Shown piece by piece: positions 10,505-21,379 of a stretch of DNA of 64,000 nucleotides (position 1 is its first letter; each line of letters opens with the position of its first letter). Under the pieces are notes generated by a model that was not told the DNA's origin, did no database searches, and saw only the letters and a program-made list of their open reading frames with translations. The stretch spans positions 55,300,145-55,364,144 of the forward strand of contig CM057468.1 in assembly GCA_030035585.1 (NCBI GenBank), given 5' to 3'. The position numbers and the translations under genes are program-made. The stretch comes from Dugong dugon. Its lineage: Eukaryota; Chordata; Mammalia; Sirenia; Dugongidae.

Positions 10505-11290
10505 GGCATCGTTCATTTATTCAGCAAATATTTTATTAAAGACTTGCTGTATGCCAGTGACTGTTCTAGGCACTGGAAAGTAGAATGACATACCTATCTT
10601 CTAGTTGAGGGTTAGGCAAACACATAAGCAAATAAACAGCATGGTCATGTCATGTTAAAAGTCAAAAAGAATCATAAAGAAGAGTTATGGAAAGTGGTCA
10701 GGGAAAGCTTTTCTCAAGAGGAGATCTTTGAGAAAAAAATCTAAATGTTATCTGATGGCCTACGTGAATATCACTCCAGGCAGAGGGAACAGCTGGAACA
10801 TGGCCCTGAGGTGAGAATGAGCTTGGAATATGTTGGAAGTGATTAATCAAGAGGGAAATTGGGAGGCGTCAGAGGTATGAAATTACGTAGGACCTTATAG
10901 GTGGTAAAAAAAAAGAGTTTGGATTTTACCCTGAGTGAGATATAAGCCATCAAATGGTTTGAGTGATGTGATTTGACATAGGTGTCAAGGAGGTGAGAGA
11001 TTAGTTAGAAGATGATTTCAGTTCTCTATGTGAAAGACGAGATTGTGGATTAGAGCAATGGGACGGGTTGTAATCAGAAGTGATCAGATTAGGGAGACAT
11101 TTAGAAGGTAGAAATAAGAAGGCTAGCTCTAACTATTAAATATGGATTTAAGGGAAGTAGAGGAATGAACAATAACTCCAAAGTTTTTGGGCCTGAGCAA
11201 CTTGGGAAATGGTGCTACCATTTACTGAGCTAGAGAAAACTGGAAAAAGAAACAGTTACTAGTGAAAAATCTGCTCTCATATCTCTCATT
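10505..11290 (+). repeat. Ancient mammalian interspersed repeat, long copy
   Basis: It opens with ATTTATTCAGCAAATATTTT, followed by 'tgtatgccagtgactgttctaggcactgg', then 'ggtcagggaaagc', 'ccaggcagagggaacagc', 'ggccctgaggtgag', 'ggaccttataggtggt', 'gattttaccctgagtgagat' and 'gcctgagcaacttgg'. The same order of blocks is found at 44945-45920. I recognise this as a widely conserved old mammalian repeat but am not sure of its Repbase name. Confidence 0.65.
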
Positions 11291-11329
11291 TTTAATTAAT
11301 ATTTTTAAGAATTTTCCCTTTGTCTTTGA

Positions 11330-11960
11330 CATAAGCTTAACAATGATGGGCATTGGTGTGCATCTGTTTTTCTTTATTCTGCTAAGTTTATCCTGTCTAT
11401 AGGAAAACTAATATTTCTCCAGTTCCAGAAAGTTCTTATTCTTTATATCTTTAAATATTGCTTTGGAAGAGAGACATTCTCCTTATTTTTTATTATTTTC
11501 TAAAATTCCTGCTGAATATATCAGACTCTCTGACTCTCTTCTCCGTGACTTTTAGATATCTTGTACCTTTGGCCTATTTTCTGTGATTTCTACTGTTTTG
11601 TCTTCCAGTTTACAAGTCTTCTTTTTTGTTGGATCTAATCAGCCATTTAACCAGTTCATTTATTTTTTAATATTGTTGCTCATATTTTTCATTTTTAGAA
11701 GTTCAGTTTGTTTTTGTTTTACAAATTGTCCTGTGTCCTTCCCCCCACTATATTTTTTTATTCATTATGATTTGTATTCTAAGTTTTACTTCTCTAATCC
11801 ACTTAAAATATAATTTTATTGTTTTCTTTCAGATTCTTCCATTACCTCTAGTTCTCTCAGTGATAATTCTCCTATAGTTGCATCATGTGACTGACCCTAA
11901 TTATGACTTTTTTTTTTGTAATTGTGAGCTCTTCCTCACAATTATATATATATTTTCTCT
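11330..11960 (-). repeat. Old L1 (L1M-type) fragment, antisense
   Basis: T-rich sequence with the pattern of reversed L1 sequence: 'gaaagttcttattctttatatctttaaatattgcttt', 'ctgactctcttctccgtgactttt' and 'ccagtttacaagtcttc'. The diagnosis rests on pattern resemblance only. Confidence 0.5.
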
Positions 11961-13261
11961 TTCTGTTTTTGTCACATGTGCTTTGGGCCATGGAATTCTG
12001 TCTATATAACATATTTGCCAGGGCAGAATAAGGGTAATGGCTCGCCAATCCAGAATTGTGTTTTTTATGATAATCTCTCAGCTTGGATTTTATGCACTAG
12101 TCATATAAGCAAGTCTACCGCCTGGGTATTGAAGAGGCTTGGGGTCGTGATTTCTCGTGATTTCTCATGGATGTCTTTATCCTTTCAACTACAATTCTAA
12201 GTGGAAGCAGAAGTTCTCAGTACTTCTTGGGTCAGTAAATAGAGCTTTGCGTGGAAGAAGCAGTAAGAATTCTAGCACCCAGTCTCATACGGATCTCATC
12301 TCTCCTTGAACGGCACTACAACCCTATCCCTAGCCTTTGTAAACTGTGTCCACTCAGTTGAAAACACTGAAAGGACACTGTAATGCCAAGTTCTACCCAC
12401 CTCTTTCATTTTGAGTCCCAATACCCCTGGCACACAGATATACGTTTTTATTTTTATTTTTTCAGTTCAGGTATTTATTTAATTTTGCTGCTGTTGATAT
12501 CTGTTGCCCAGCATTTCTAGTATTTTTAGCAATAGACATTTCAGTCTACGCCAGCTCAGACCACTCAGCTTTCAAAAGTCACAAATAGCTTTGTGATGTC
12601 CTCATCTCAGACAGAGTATTCAAGAGTGCCCTACTGTCCCACACCCTGAAACACTAGAAAACACACGTTACTTTGCAGGGCCTCAGACCAAGGATGAATT
12701 GCATTTGTTAGATATTCCAGTCCTAGGGATGCTAAAATTCCCTTGAGAAAGAATGGAAGGTCAAAAGTAACTCTATTTTCCATCAAAAGTCTGTAGTAGA
12801 AGCGAAGACAGAGGAAAGGATGTACCCCATCTTGCTGTTTAGTAACTCCATCCAGCACACCATCAGGAACAAAGGGCTTTCCGAAGGCAATTTTTAAAAA
12901 CAGAAGTCACTGTTTCAAGAAAGTGCAGGCTGTCTTTTTATAAACTTCACCTACTTGTCCTTCACTGATTGCTGAGATTTTGAAAAGGATATAGGTCTTT
13001 CTTTAATTTTGAGGGTAAATACCTACAGGAAGTTACATAACTTAGTTTACAGTGTTATCCCAGGTTCCCATCCAAAGCTCTACTCCAAGAAATAATATTT
13101 AAATGATTAAATGAACTGCATTTCTTTCTTTACTGCCCCTCCCATACAATCACATGGGACCATTTCAGTGGAAACAAGATACAGTTCCTCCTCAGACTTC
13201 AAAGTCATTTTCCTGACCACTTGGGTTCATAAATATGCTTTCCCTAAGTGGAAAGGAAGAG
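11961..13261. other. Single-copy DNA, nothing identified
   Basis: No gene or repeat family is recognised. Reading frames here are short, AT-rich and without motifs. Confidence 0.35.
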
Positions 13262-13475
13262 AACTCATATTTTTGAGCCCCCACTATGAGCACAGAACTT
13301 TGCAATCCTTATTTTATTTACTCCTCATAACCACTGAAGCAGGTAGGTACTATTACTTTTGACAGAGGGAGTGAGAATCCCAGAGACTAAATAGCCTTTC
13401 TAAGGTCTAAAAATTAGCAGGTAAGCAGTACTAGGACTTACGCTCCAATTTCTAGGATCTTCTTCCTTTGACTTC
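13262..13475 (-). repeat. MIR SINE, antisense
   Basis: Landmarks in order: 'gagcccccactatgagcacag', 'ccttattttatttactcctcataaccactgaagcaggtaggtactattac', 'gactaaatagcctttctaaggtc' and 'gcaggtaagcagtactaggactta'. These match reversed MIR along almost its full length. Confidence 0.85.
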
Positions 13476-13843
13476 ATGAAGTATAAACAACGTAAATTCA
13501 GAACTTGTATATGAAATCTGAGTAGTGGTTCCAGGCCATTGCTAGGTAACAGCCAAATGCACCTAGAGCCAAAATTTAAACATCTTAACCTAACTATCTC
13601 ATGCTTCCTTTCCCCTAAGAGTTCAAACTTTTTAAGTATGGTAGTGTTACTTAAAAATGTTTTTCCTTTTCATGAGTTGACTTAGAAAGGTCAAATTCAT
13701 AAACTCCTTTTAAGTATTGTAATGCTAAAATTCAAGTAGATAGATGAAGAATCTTTTTTTCTTATATGTGTTCCAACTTTTGTCCATATTTTGAAGCAAG
13801 AGTTTTATAGTGCCAGTCACCAAAGGTGATCCAAAAGAATGCA
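13476..13843. other. Unassigned DNA
   Basis: No gene or repeat recognised. Confidence 0.3.
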
Positions 13844-15118
13844 GAAATTATCAAACAATATCATTAAAATCACACACAAGTAAAATTTTGCTGAAGATAA
13901 TTAAAAAATGGTTACAGTAGTACATCGACAAGTTAAGTGCCAGAAATTCAAGCCAGATTCAGAAGAGGACTTGGAACGAAAGATATCATTGTTGATGTCA
14001 TATTGATCTTGGCTCAAATCAGAGAATAGTAGAAAGATGTTTACCTATGTTTTATTAACTGTGTAAAGGCATTCAACAGTGTGGATCACAACAAATTGTG
14101 GATAACATTACAAAGAATCAGAATTCCAGAACACTTAAGTGTCCTCAGGCAGAACCTGTACGTAGACCAAGAGACAGTTGTTCCAGCAGAATAACGGGAA
14201 TACTACGTGGTTCAAAACTAGGAAAGTGTGTGTCAGGTTTGTATCTTTTCACCATACTTACTCAATCTGTATGCTGAGCAAATAACTTGAGAAGCTGAAC
14301 TGTATGAAGAAGAATGTGCCATCAGGGCTGGAGGAAGTCTCATTAACAACCTGTGAGATGCTGATCTTGCTTGCTGAAAATGAAGAGGACTTGAAGCACT
14401 TAATGATGAAGATCAAAGACTTCAGCCTTCAGTATGGATTGCACCTCAACATAAAGAAAACAAAAATTCCTCACAACTGGACTGCCAAGATAAACAGAGA
14501 AAATACTGAAGTTGTCAAGTATTTCATTTTATTTTAAATCACAATCAATGCTCATGGAAGCAGCAGTCAAGAAACCAAACAACATACTGCATTGGGCAAA
14601 TCTGCTGCAAAAGATCTCTTTAAAGTGTTCAAAACAAAGATGTCACTTGGAGGACTAAGGTGCGCCTGACTCAAGGCATGGTATTTTCCATTGCCTCATA
14701 TTCATGTGAAAGCTGGTCAGTGAATAAGGAAGATGGGAGAAGAATTGATACCCTTGATGTGGGTGAAGAATATTGAATATACCATGGACTGCCAGGAGAA
14801 TGAACAAATCTGGAAGAAGTACAGCCAGAATGCTCCTTAGAAGCGAGGATGGCAAGACTTCGTCTCATGTACTTTGGACATGTTATCAGAAGGGACTAGT
14901 CCCTGGAGGAGGACATCATGCTTGGTAAAGTAGATGGTCAGCAAAAAAGAGGAAGAGCTTCAATAGGATCGATTGACATAGTGACTGCAACAATGGGTTC
15001 AAACAGCAAGGTGTGTGAAGATGGCCCAGGATCGGGCAGTGTTTAGTTCTGTTGCACATAGAGTCAGTATGAGTCAGAACCAACCTTACGGCACCTAACA
15101 AGAACAACAACAACAATC
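13844..15118 (+). mobile_element. RTE LINE (RTE1/BovB-like), 5'-truncated, RT part to 3' end
   Basis: This plus-strand copy covers the reverse transcriptase and C-terminal part of the RTE protein and the 3' end, finishing with GGCACCTAACA and (AAC)n at 15090-15118. The RT palm is recognisable ('tatgttttattaactgtgtaaaggcattc' around 14045-14075 gives FINCVKAFN). The expected YADD region near 14350-14375 is deleted or disrupted (CTGTGAGATGCTGATCTTGC), and several stops are present. It matches the more complete reverse copy at 35838-38972 almost collinearly. The endonuclease half is missing. It is a dead copy. Confidence 0.9.
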
Positions 15119-15204
15119 ATAGGTGACTATTTTAGCTAAGTAAGTATTATAATTGGGTTAATCTTTGGCTTAGTTTTCTGAGATATAATAGTAATGTTTC
15201 CATA

Positions 15205-15425
15205 TAATAATAACCGTCATTCACTTTGCAATATTATGCAGAAGGCATTTTACTAAGCACATATGTATACATAACTGTCTCAGCAGATCAGTAATACAGT
15301 GGACAATCTTCACCTTATTGCCAAAGTTCAGAACTTAGTTAATTTTCTCAAAGTTACCCAGCCAGTCAATGGCGACTGTGATTATAACCTGGTCTATCTG
15401 ACCCCAAAGCCTAAGTTATTGCTAC
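15205..15425 (-). repeat. MIR SINE, antisense, diverged
   Basis: Reads 'ataataataaccgtcattc', 'ttactaagcacat', 'caaagttacccagccagtcaatgg' and 'cctggtctatctgaccccaaagcc', in the order of a reversed MIR. Confidence 0.7.
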
Positions 15426-15429
15426 TACA

Positions 15430-16660
15430 GTACATCTTATAAATGACTCTTGGTGAGACTACGTCTCTTTTTTTGTGGTCATTCACTGAACTCCAAGGGG
15501 TCGTTGTGTTCCCATAGGTTTTTGCAAACCTGAATAAAATGTAGATGTAATCGCAATTAGTATTTAATACTAATGCTCAGGGAAGAGTGGATGGTTACTG
15601 CCTTGTTACCTGTGTGTTGCCTGTGTAATTTAATTCTACTTGGCCGTTTGTGTTGTGCTGCCTTTGTGGAGGAGAAAATGTTGCTGTGATACTGGAAGCT
15701 ATTACTGGACAGTGCGTGATGTACCGTGTAATATAACGGCAAAGCCGTCCCTTTAAGGGGTAGCACTTGAAAGGGCTTGTTCAAAGTTATTCACATTGCC
15801 TGACACTTCTATTTCATTGATTCGTTTGCCACCTGACTGTATACACACACTGAAACTTTGAAAGGTGTACATCCGAGCAAGTTTGGTGAAACAAAGGATG
15901 TTCAGCTATTCCAGCTTGCTCTGCTGTTAACTTTATTTTTTACCTTCCCTTTGTAGTTGTAAAAGCATTAAATTAAAACTATCGGATCAGAAGTTAGTGT
16001 GCATGTCCTCTCTCTGTGTGTTTATTTTGCAATGTCCAAAGGCAAAATATTCCTTCACAGTTTTGTTTCTTTAAGACATATTAACTTTGTAGTTTCATTT
16101 CCTTAGCTCCTACTACGACTTTTGTTCATGGGCATAATCTGGACAAAACTTAGTATTTCTTTTCTAAATCTAATGGAAGTCACATACTTGAATGCCTAAT
16201 AAAAGGTTTTTGGTTTTGTTTTTTTAAAGGAGGGTAAAGATACCTGGTTTCCTGTAGTTAAGTGTGATATAACTGGACTAATTAAGCCAATACAAATGAG
16301 ACAAATTGTTGCTGTTTTTTTTTTTTTTCCTTGTGACATTAAAATAATAAAACTTAAAAGTGTCACATGCTCCTCTTTTGTTCAGGACTATTCAGACTTC
16401 CTTCCCTGCTAATGTTATTTTTCATCCCTTTCTTGATTTCTTTAATCTGATACACATCTTGTACCCTATCTGACACTTTTTCAACTTTCTAATCTTGTTC
16501 TTTGCACATAATTTTCTGGAGTTGGTTGGCATTTTAAGGGCATAGGTATACAAAAGGGATTTTAGGTCAGCTATCTGCAATTGCTGAGAGCCAAGATTAG
16601 GCAACAGCCCACAAACTTCAGATATATTGGTATTTTTGGTCAAAACCAGTTGAAATAGGA
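15430..16660. other. Single-copy DNA with slightly higher CpG, possible conserved noncoding element
   Basis: No transposon signature is visible. The interval 15540-15980 is more complex in composition than its surroundings, holds several CpG sites (for example AACGGCAAAGCCGTCC near 15737) and no simple repeats. This is compatible with a conserved noncoding element or an old 3' UTR. Nothing decisive can be said without an alignment. Confidence 0.3.
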
Positions 16661-16680
16661 TCTCCCATGATTTTGCTTAC

Positions 16681-16893
16681 AGGATGCCTAGTGCTGCAGC
16701 GATTAAAGTGCTTGGCACATTAAAAGTCTGGCGGTTCAAACCCACCAGCAGCTCAGCGGGAGAAGCATATGGCAGTCTGCTTCTGCAAAGATTTACAATC
16801 CTTGGAAACTCTGTGGAGCGATTCTTCTCTGCCCTATAGGGCCACTGTGAGTCAGACTCGACTTGATAGCAGTGAGTTTGGGTGTTTTTGTTA
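16681..16893 (+). repeat. AfroSINE, long form
   Basis: Head 'gatgcctagtgctgcagcgattaaagtgctt', box-B-like GCGGTTCAAACCC (16731-16743), the internal segment 'gcagtctgcttctgcaaagatttaca', and the tail 'ggccactgtgagtcagactcgacttgatagcagtgagtttg'. It is diverged, and no target duplication was recognised. Confidence 0.88.
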
Positions 16894-17278
16894 TCTCTTT
16901 GGTAACAGAGGTCTTGTTTTCTTTGTGCTTCTGAATAGGTTTATTGAGTTCTATAAACAGTAAGTACTCAGTAAATCCTTAACTTAGTAACTAAAGTAGT
17001 CTCAGAGAAACTTCCCTTGTTTTTGAGGAAAGTGAAACCCATTTAAATTTCTACTTGGAACTATGAGTAGAATCTGGATCCTCAGCAGAAATCAGATGTG
17101 TTAAAACTAAAATGCTTCAGTAGCTGACTTTGCCTGTCCATTGGAGAGAAAGCATACACCTCTAATAATGACAAATTTAGCTATTTTCCACTACTTTCAA
17201 AGCACAAGGCAGACAGAGTTCCTTTATGTTGTTACATATTTTGTAGTTTGCATATATTAATATGTAATAATCTGTATT

Positions 17279-17345
17279 CGTGTTCTGTTATAGGGTCGCT
17301 ATGAGTCGGAATCCACTCAACTGCCACAGGGTTTCTTTTTTTCGG
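17279..17345 (+). repeat. AfroSINE 3' fragment
   Basis: Only the tail is present: TATAGGGTCGCTATGAGTCG (from about 17291), then 'gaatccactcaactgccacagggtttc' and a T-run. It is a 5'-truncated insertion. Confidence 0.85.
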
Positions 17346-18284
17346 TAACATTTTGTACATTTCATACATAGTAAGTTCCTAGACTCATTTACTTAAAAAA
17401 AAGAACAAAATAGTTTCACCGGACAAAATAGTCTTAAAAAATCATTACATCCAGAACATTTCTGATCTAGGCTTGTTTTAAATAGAAATGAAGTATTTTG
17501 ATCCCATGCTGTCATTGCTAACAGTTTTAGAGGCTAGCATGCACTTTCCCATTGCTATTATTTAAAAGTAATATATTCTAAGAATTTTAGATAAAAACTT
17601 CCGTCTGAGAGTTAAATTAGTAAAATCAACACATGCCTGACAAGGTTAGTTAGCAATGAACAGAAGTCATTTAAGAATAAGTCCATCAAAACAGAAAGAC
17701 AAGGGCTTTTTGATCATTATTTCAGTTTCATGAAAGATTTTCATGCTAAGAAAGTGTGCTTTGAGGAGTAACTTAAAATACTGTAGTAATAAGAAATAGA
17801 AATCTTTTCTGTTATCAATCATTTGCCATTCTATTTAATACATGAGTTCTCTTGTGAGTCTACTAGGATGAGCCAATCCCCAAGGGACTGATAAACTCAA
17901 TGTATACAGATATAGCCATATTTCTTATACTGCAAAGCTGGGAATTAGAATTTGGTTACTTGCCAGAGTAACGCACCTAGGAAAAAGACCTGTGCAGATG
18001 ACCAGCCTGCTGTTGTAGATAATGTCTCTACTCCATCCCTCCAGCTATGCAAACACTGTATACTAAGGCTCCTTATTCATATCATCCCAAATGACTTGCC
18101 TAAACCACATATGAGGAAAAATAATTTAAATTTGAAGACTAATCAGTGCATTAATTATTTAGAACTCTATTTTCATTCATTTTATTGGTAGTTCTCAATT
18201 GTTTGCTCTAGTTCTCTAAGGAGAAAAATTTATTATCTTAATTAATACCCTATGCTTTGATTACAGTAGTTATTATATGGCACT
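17346..18284. other. Single-copy DNA, nothing identified
   Basis: No gene or repeat recognised. Short reading frames here lack motifs. Confidence 0.3.
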
Positions 18285-18499
18285 ATCAGAAAAATCTGAA
18301 AGAGCAGTAGTTAAGTGCTCGGCTGCTAACTGAAAGCTTGGGGGTTTGAACCCACCAGCTGCTCCATGGGAGAAGACGTGGCAGTGTGTTTTTGTAAAGA
18401 TTACAGCCTTGGAAACCCTATAGGAAGTTCTACTCTGTCCTATAGGGTTTCCATGAGTCGGAATCAACTGTAAGGCACACAACATCAGAAAAAAATCTG
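18285..18499 (+). repeat. AfroSINE, long form, with target duplication
   Basis: The body at 18299-18483 has a box-B-like GGTTTGAACCC, the segment 'gtggcagtgtgtttttgtaaagattacagcc' and the common tail. It ends in AAGGCACACAACA, closer to the RTE-style ending than to 'ggcaatgggttt'. It is flanked by ATCAGAAAAATCTG (18285-18298) and ATCAGAAAAAAATCTG (18484-18499), a target-site duplication that differs only in A-run length. Confidence 0.93.
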
Positions 18500-18552
18500 G
18501 ATCCCTGACAAGAAATTAAGTCTGAAAACAAAACAAAAAAAAAACATGCTCT

Positions 18553-19936
18553 GAGGAGGCAAGGCCAAGTTGGCAGAGTAGTTAAATAATTCCAGTGGAC
18601 CCTCTTACAACAAAGACAAGAAGAAACAAGTGAATTGATTATATATGGCAATCTGGGAGCCCTGAACATGAAAGGCAGAGTTGAGGAACCAGACTGAGTG
18701 TCAGGGGGAGGGAGAGATGGTTCAGAAGCAGCGAGAAGTTGCCAGACCTGACCTGGTGAGAGCCTGAGCCCTTCAGGCCTGATCAGCTCGGGGGTTAGCG
18801 GTGAGGCAGGCAAGCAGTGGTGCTCAGGAGGCCTGTTTTCCACAACGGGAGAGACCCAGAGCCAGAGAGTCTACACTGCCACCCAGAACCAGTGAGAAGC
18901 AACCCTGGATAGGCGAAAAATGAATAATTGTGTACGGCCTACCACATGGATCAAAAACACCCCTCTTAGGGAAAAACCTCTCTTCCATTTACCTCCCCAC
19001 TCCCTGCTCCGCACTGAGTTCCAGATTGGCTTCAGAAATTGCGAAATCCCCTGGCTCAGAAGTAGGATCTGCCACATGCCCAGGGCCATTCTCCCTGCCT
19101 TGGAGACTGAACAAATTAACAAACAGAGAAAAAAATAAACTTCCCAGCTCCCCTAAGCCAGGAACCCAGGGTTGGCACAGCTCCTTTGTCTAGGCACAGG
19201 CATAAAGGATCCATGGACTTTGAGTGCCTTTCCCCCTGCATAGACTTGTGTGGGCCCATCTCAACAGCGTAGGCCCTCATTACTGCAGTGCAACAGGGTG
19301 TATACCGGAAGTCCAACTTCTACTGTTTCAGCTGTGAAGTGGCAGGTTCTTGACATTTGACACTGCTCTGCGTATTAAGCAGGGTATTTACCTACCCACA
19401 TCAGGGCCTGAGGACTGGTGGCTCCACCCATGCCACCAAGTCACCTGCAATATGGGCCCATAAGTAAGAGATGCCCCTTAGACCTTACAGCTAACAGCAC
19501 TGGGTGCTCATAGACTGGCTACAAAACCCACCCACCTACACGCTCGAGGGAACAGGGACATGCCTTCCTCCTGGACACTCAGGGGCAGCCATCAACCTCC
19601 AGCTTTGCTCAGAGTGTGTCCCCCTGCTGCAGCCAAATGCTTGTGCCTACACTAATCACCCATGCCTGTCTAGGACTGTAAGTGAGAGCCTACATCACAT
19701 AATTGGTGGCTATCTACATGGGCACCTGAGCCGAATCCACACAGGAGGAGTGGGCAGACTCCTTAGCTCAAACACCTAGTAACAGATCTAACCAACTGGT
19801 GACAGGATGTTAGAGCTTCAAAGGTGCCAATAATCAAACTAGTTCATACGAGCAGCCTATCTGGGCATATCAAAGCAAAACAAGAAACTAGGACACAGTA
19901 AGCAAACATAAAATAAATAAACATAATAACTTATTG
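18553..19936 (+). promoter_or_regulatory. L1 5' UTR / internal promoter region
   Basis: About 1.4 kb of relatively GC-rich sequence precedes ORF1. This is the position of the internal promoter in mammalian L1. The reverse-strand reading frame of 137 codons at 18430-18843 lies across its edge and is a by-product of the GC-rich composition. Confidence 0.7.
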
Positions 19937-20929
19937 ATGGCTCGGAGACAACAGTCAATATCAAATCACATAAAGAGGCAATCCATGATGGCTTCAGCAA
20001 GTTCCCAAAATAAAAAATCTAGAAATTTTCCATAGGAGGAAAATTTCTTGGAATTACCAGAGGCAGAATACAAAAGATTAATATACAGAACTCTTCAAGA
20101 AATTAGGAAGGAAATTAAGCAAAACGCAGAAGAAACAATAGAGGAAATTAAAAAGATTAAAGAAGACCATAATGACAAATTAACAGGCTGCAAGAATGCA
20201 TAGAGAGTCAGCAAACAGAAATGCAGAGGATTAACAATAAAATTTCAGAATTAAACAACTCAGTAGAAAGTCATAGGAACAGAATTGAGGCAATGGAAGT
20301 CAGAATTAGTGAGACTGAAGATAAAGCACTTGACACCAACTTATTTCAGGAAAAATCTGATACAAGGTCTAAATAAATGAAGAAACCCTAAGAATTATGT
20401 GGGGCTCTATCAGGAGGAATAACCTATGAGTGATTGAAGTACCAGAACGGGGGGAATAACAGAAAATACAGAGAGAATTGTTGAAGATTTATTGGCAGAA
20501 AACTTCCCTGATATCATGAAAGATGAGAAGATATCTATTCAAGATGCTCATCAAACCCCGCATATGGTAGATCCCAAAAGAAAGTTGCCAAGACATATTA
20601 TAATCAAACTTGCCAAAACCAAAGATAAAGAGAGAATTTTAAGAGCAGCTAGGGGTTAAATAAAAGTCATCTACAGAGGAAAGTCAATAAGAATAAGCTT
20701 GGACTACTTAGCAGAAACCCTGCAGGCAAGAAGGCAGTGGGATGACATATATAAAGCCTTGAAGGAAAAAAACTGCCAGCCAAGAATTATATACCCAGCA
20801 AAACTGTCTGTCAAATATGATGGCAAAATTAGGGCATTTCCGGATAAACAGAAGTTTAGGGAATTTGCAAAAACCAGACCAGAATTACAAGAAATACTAA
20901 AGACAGTCCTCCAGTTAGAAAATCAGTAA
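19937..20929 (+). pseudogene. L1 ORF1 (RNA-binding chaperone), broken
   Basis: From ATG at 19937 (MARRQQSISNHIK) to TAA at 20927-20929 is 993 bp, the normal size of ORF1 (about 330 codons). The first frame stops after 34 codons at a TAG. The coiled-coil region is lysine- and glutamate-rich (20080-20330). The C-terminal domain is intact in 20699-20929, with TLQARRQWDDIYKALKEKN and IYPAKLSVKYDGKIRAFPDK, the most conserved ORF1p block. ORF1p binds L1 RNA as a trimer and acts as a nucleic-acid chaperone in retrotransposition. Several in-frame stops make this copy nonfunctional. Confidence 0.93.
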
Positions 20930-21379
20930 CATCAGATAACAACCCAAGACTAGAACACAGGACAGAGCAACCAGATATCAACCCAGATAGGGAAGTCACA
21001 AAAGTAAATCAAAGCTAAAACAGTGAAAATAGGGAAACAGATGTCAATATGGAAAAGATGACAAGATTAAAACAAAAAAGAGGGACTTAAGAAATGTAGA
21101 CATAGATTTTTCATATGGAGAGGAAGTCAAGGCAATATAAAGAAATAAAAGACTAGTATAAACTTAGAAAAATAAGGATAAATATTAAGATAACCACAAA
21201 AGAAACTAACAATCCTACAAGTCAAAATAAAACATAGAAAAATATAAAGACTCAGCAAACACAAAATCAACAACAATGAAAAAGATGAAAAGAAAATACA
21301 TAAAGAAAAATGATCAGCACAGAAAATAAAGTGGAACAAAGAAACTGTGAACAACACACACACACAAAAAGACATCAAA

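Noticed and set aside
18430..18843. Minus-strand 137-codon frame
   Set aside because: It overlaps a SINE and the L1 5' UTR in reverse; it is a by-product of GC-rich L1 leader sequence.
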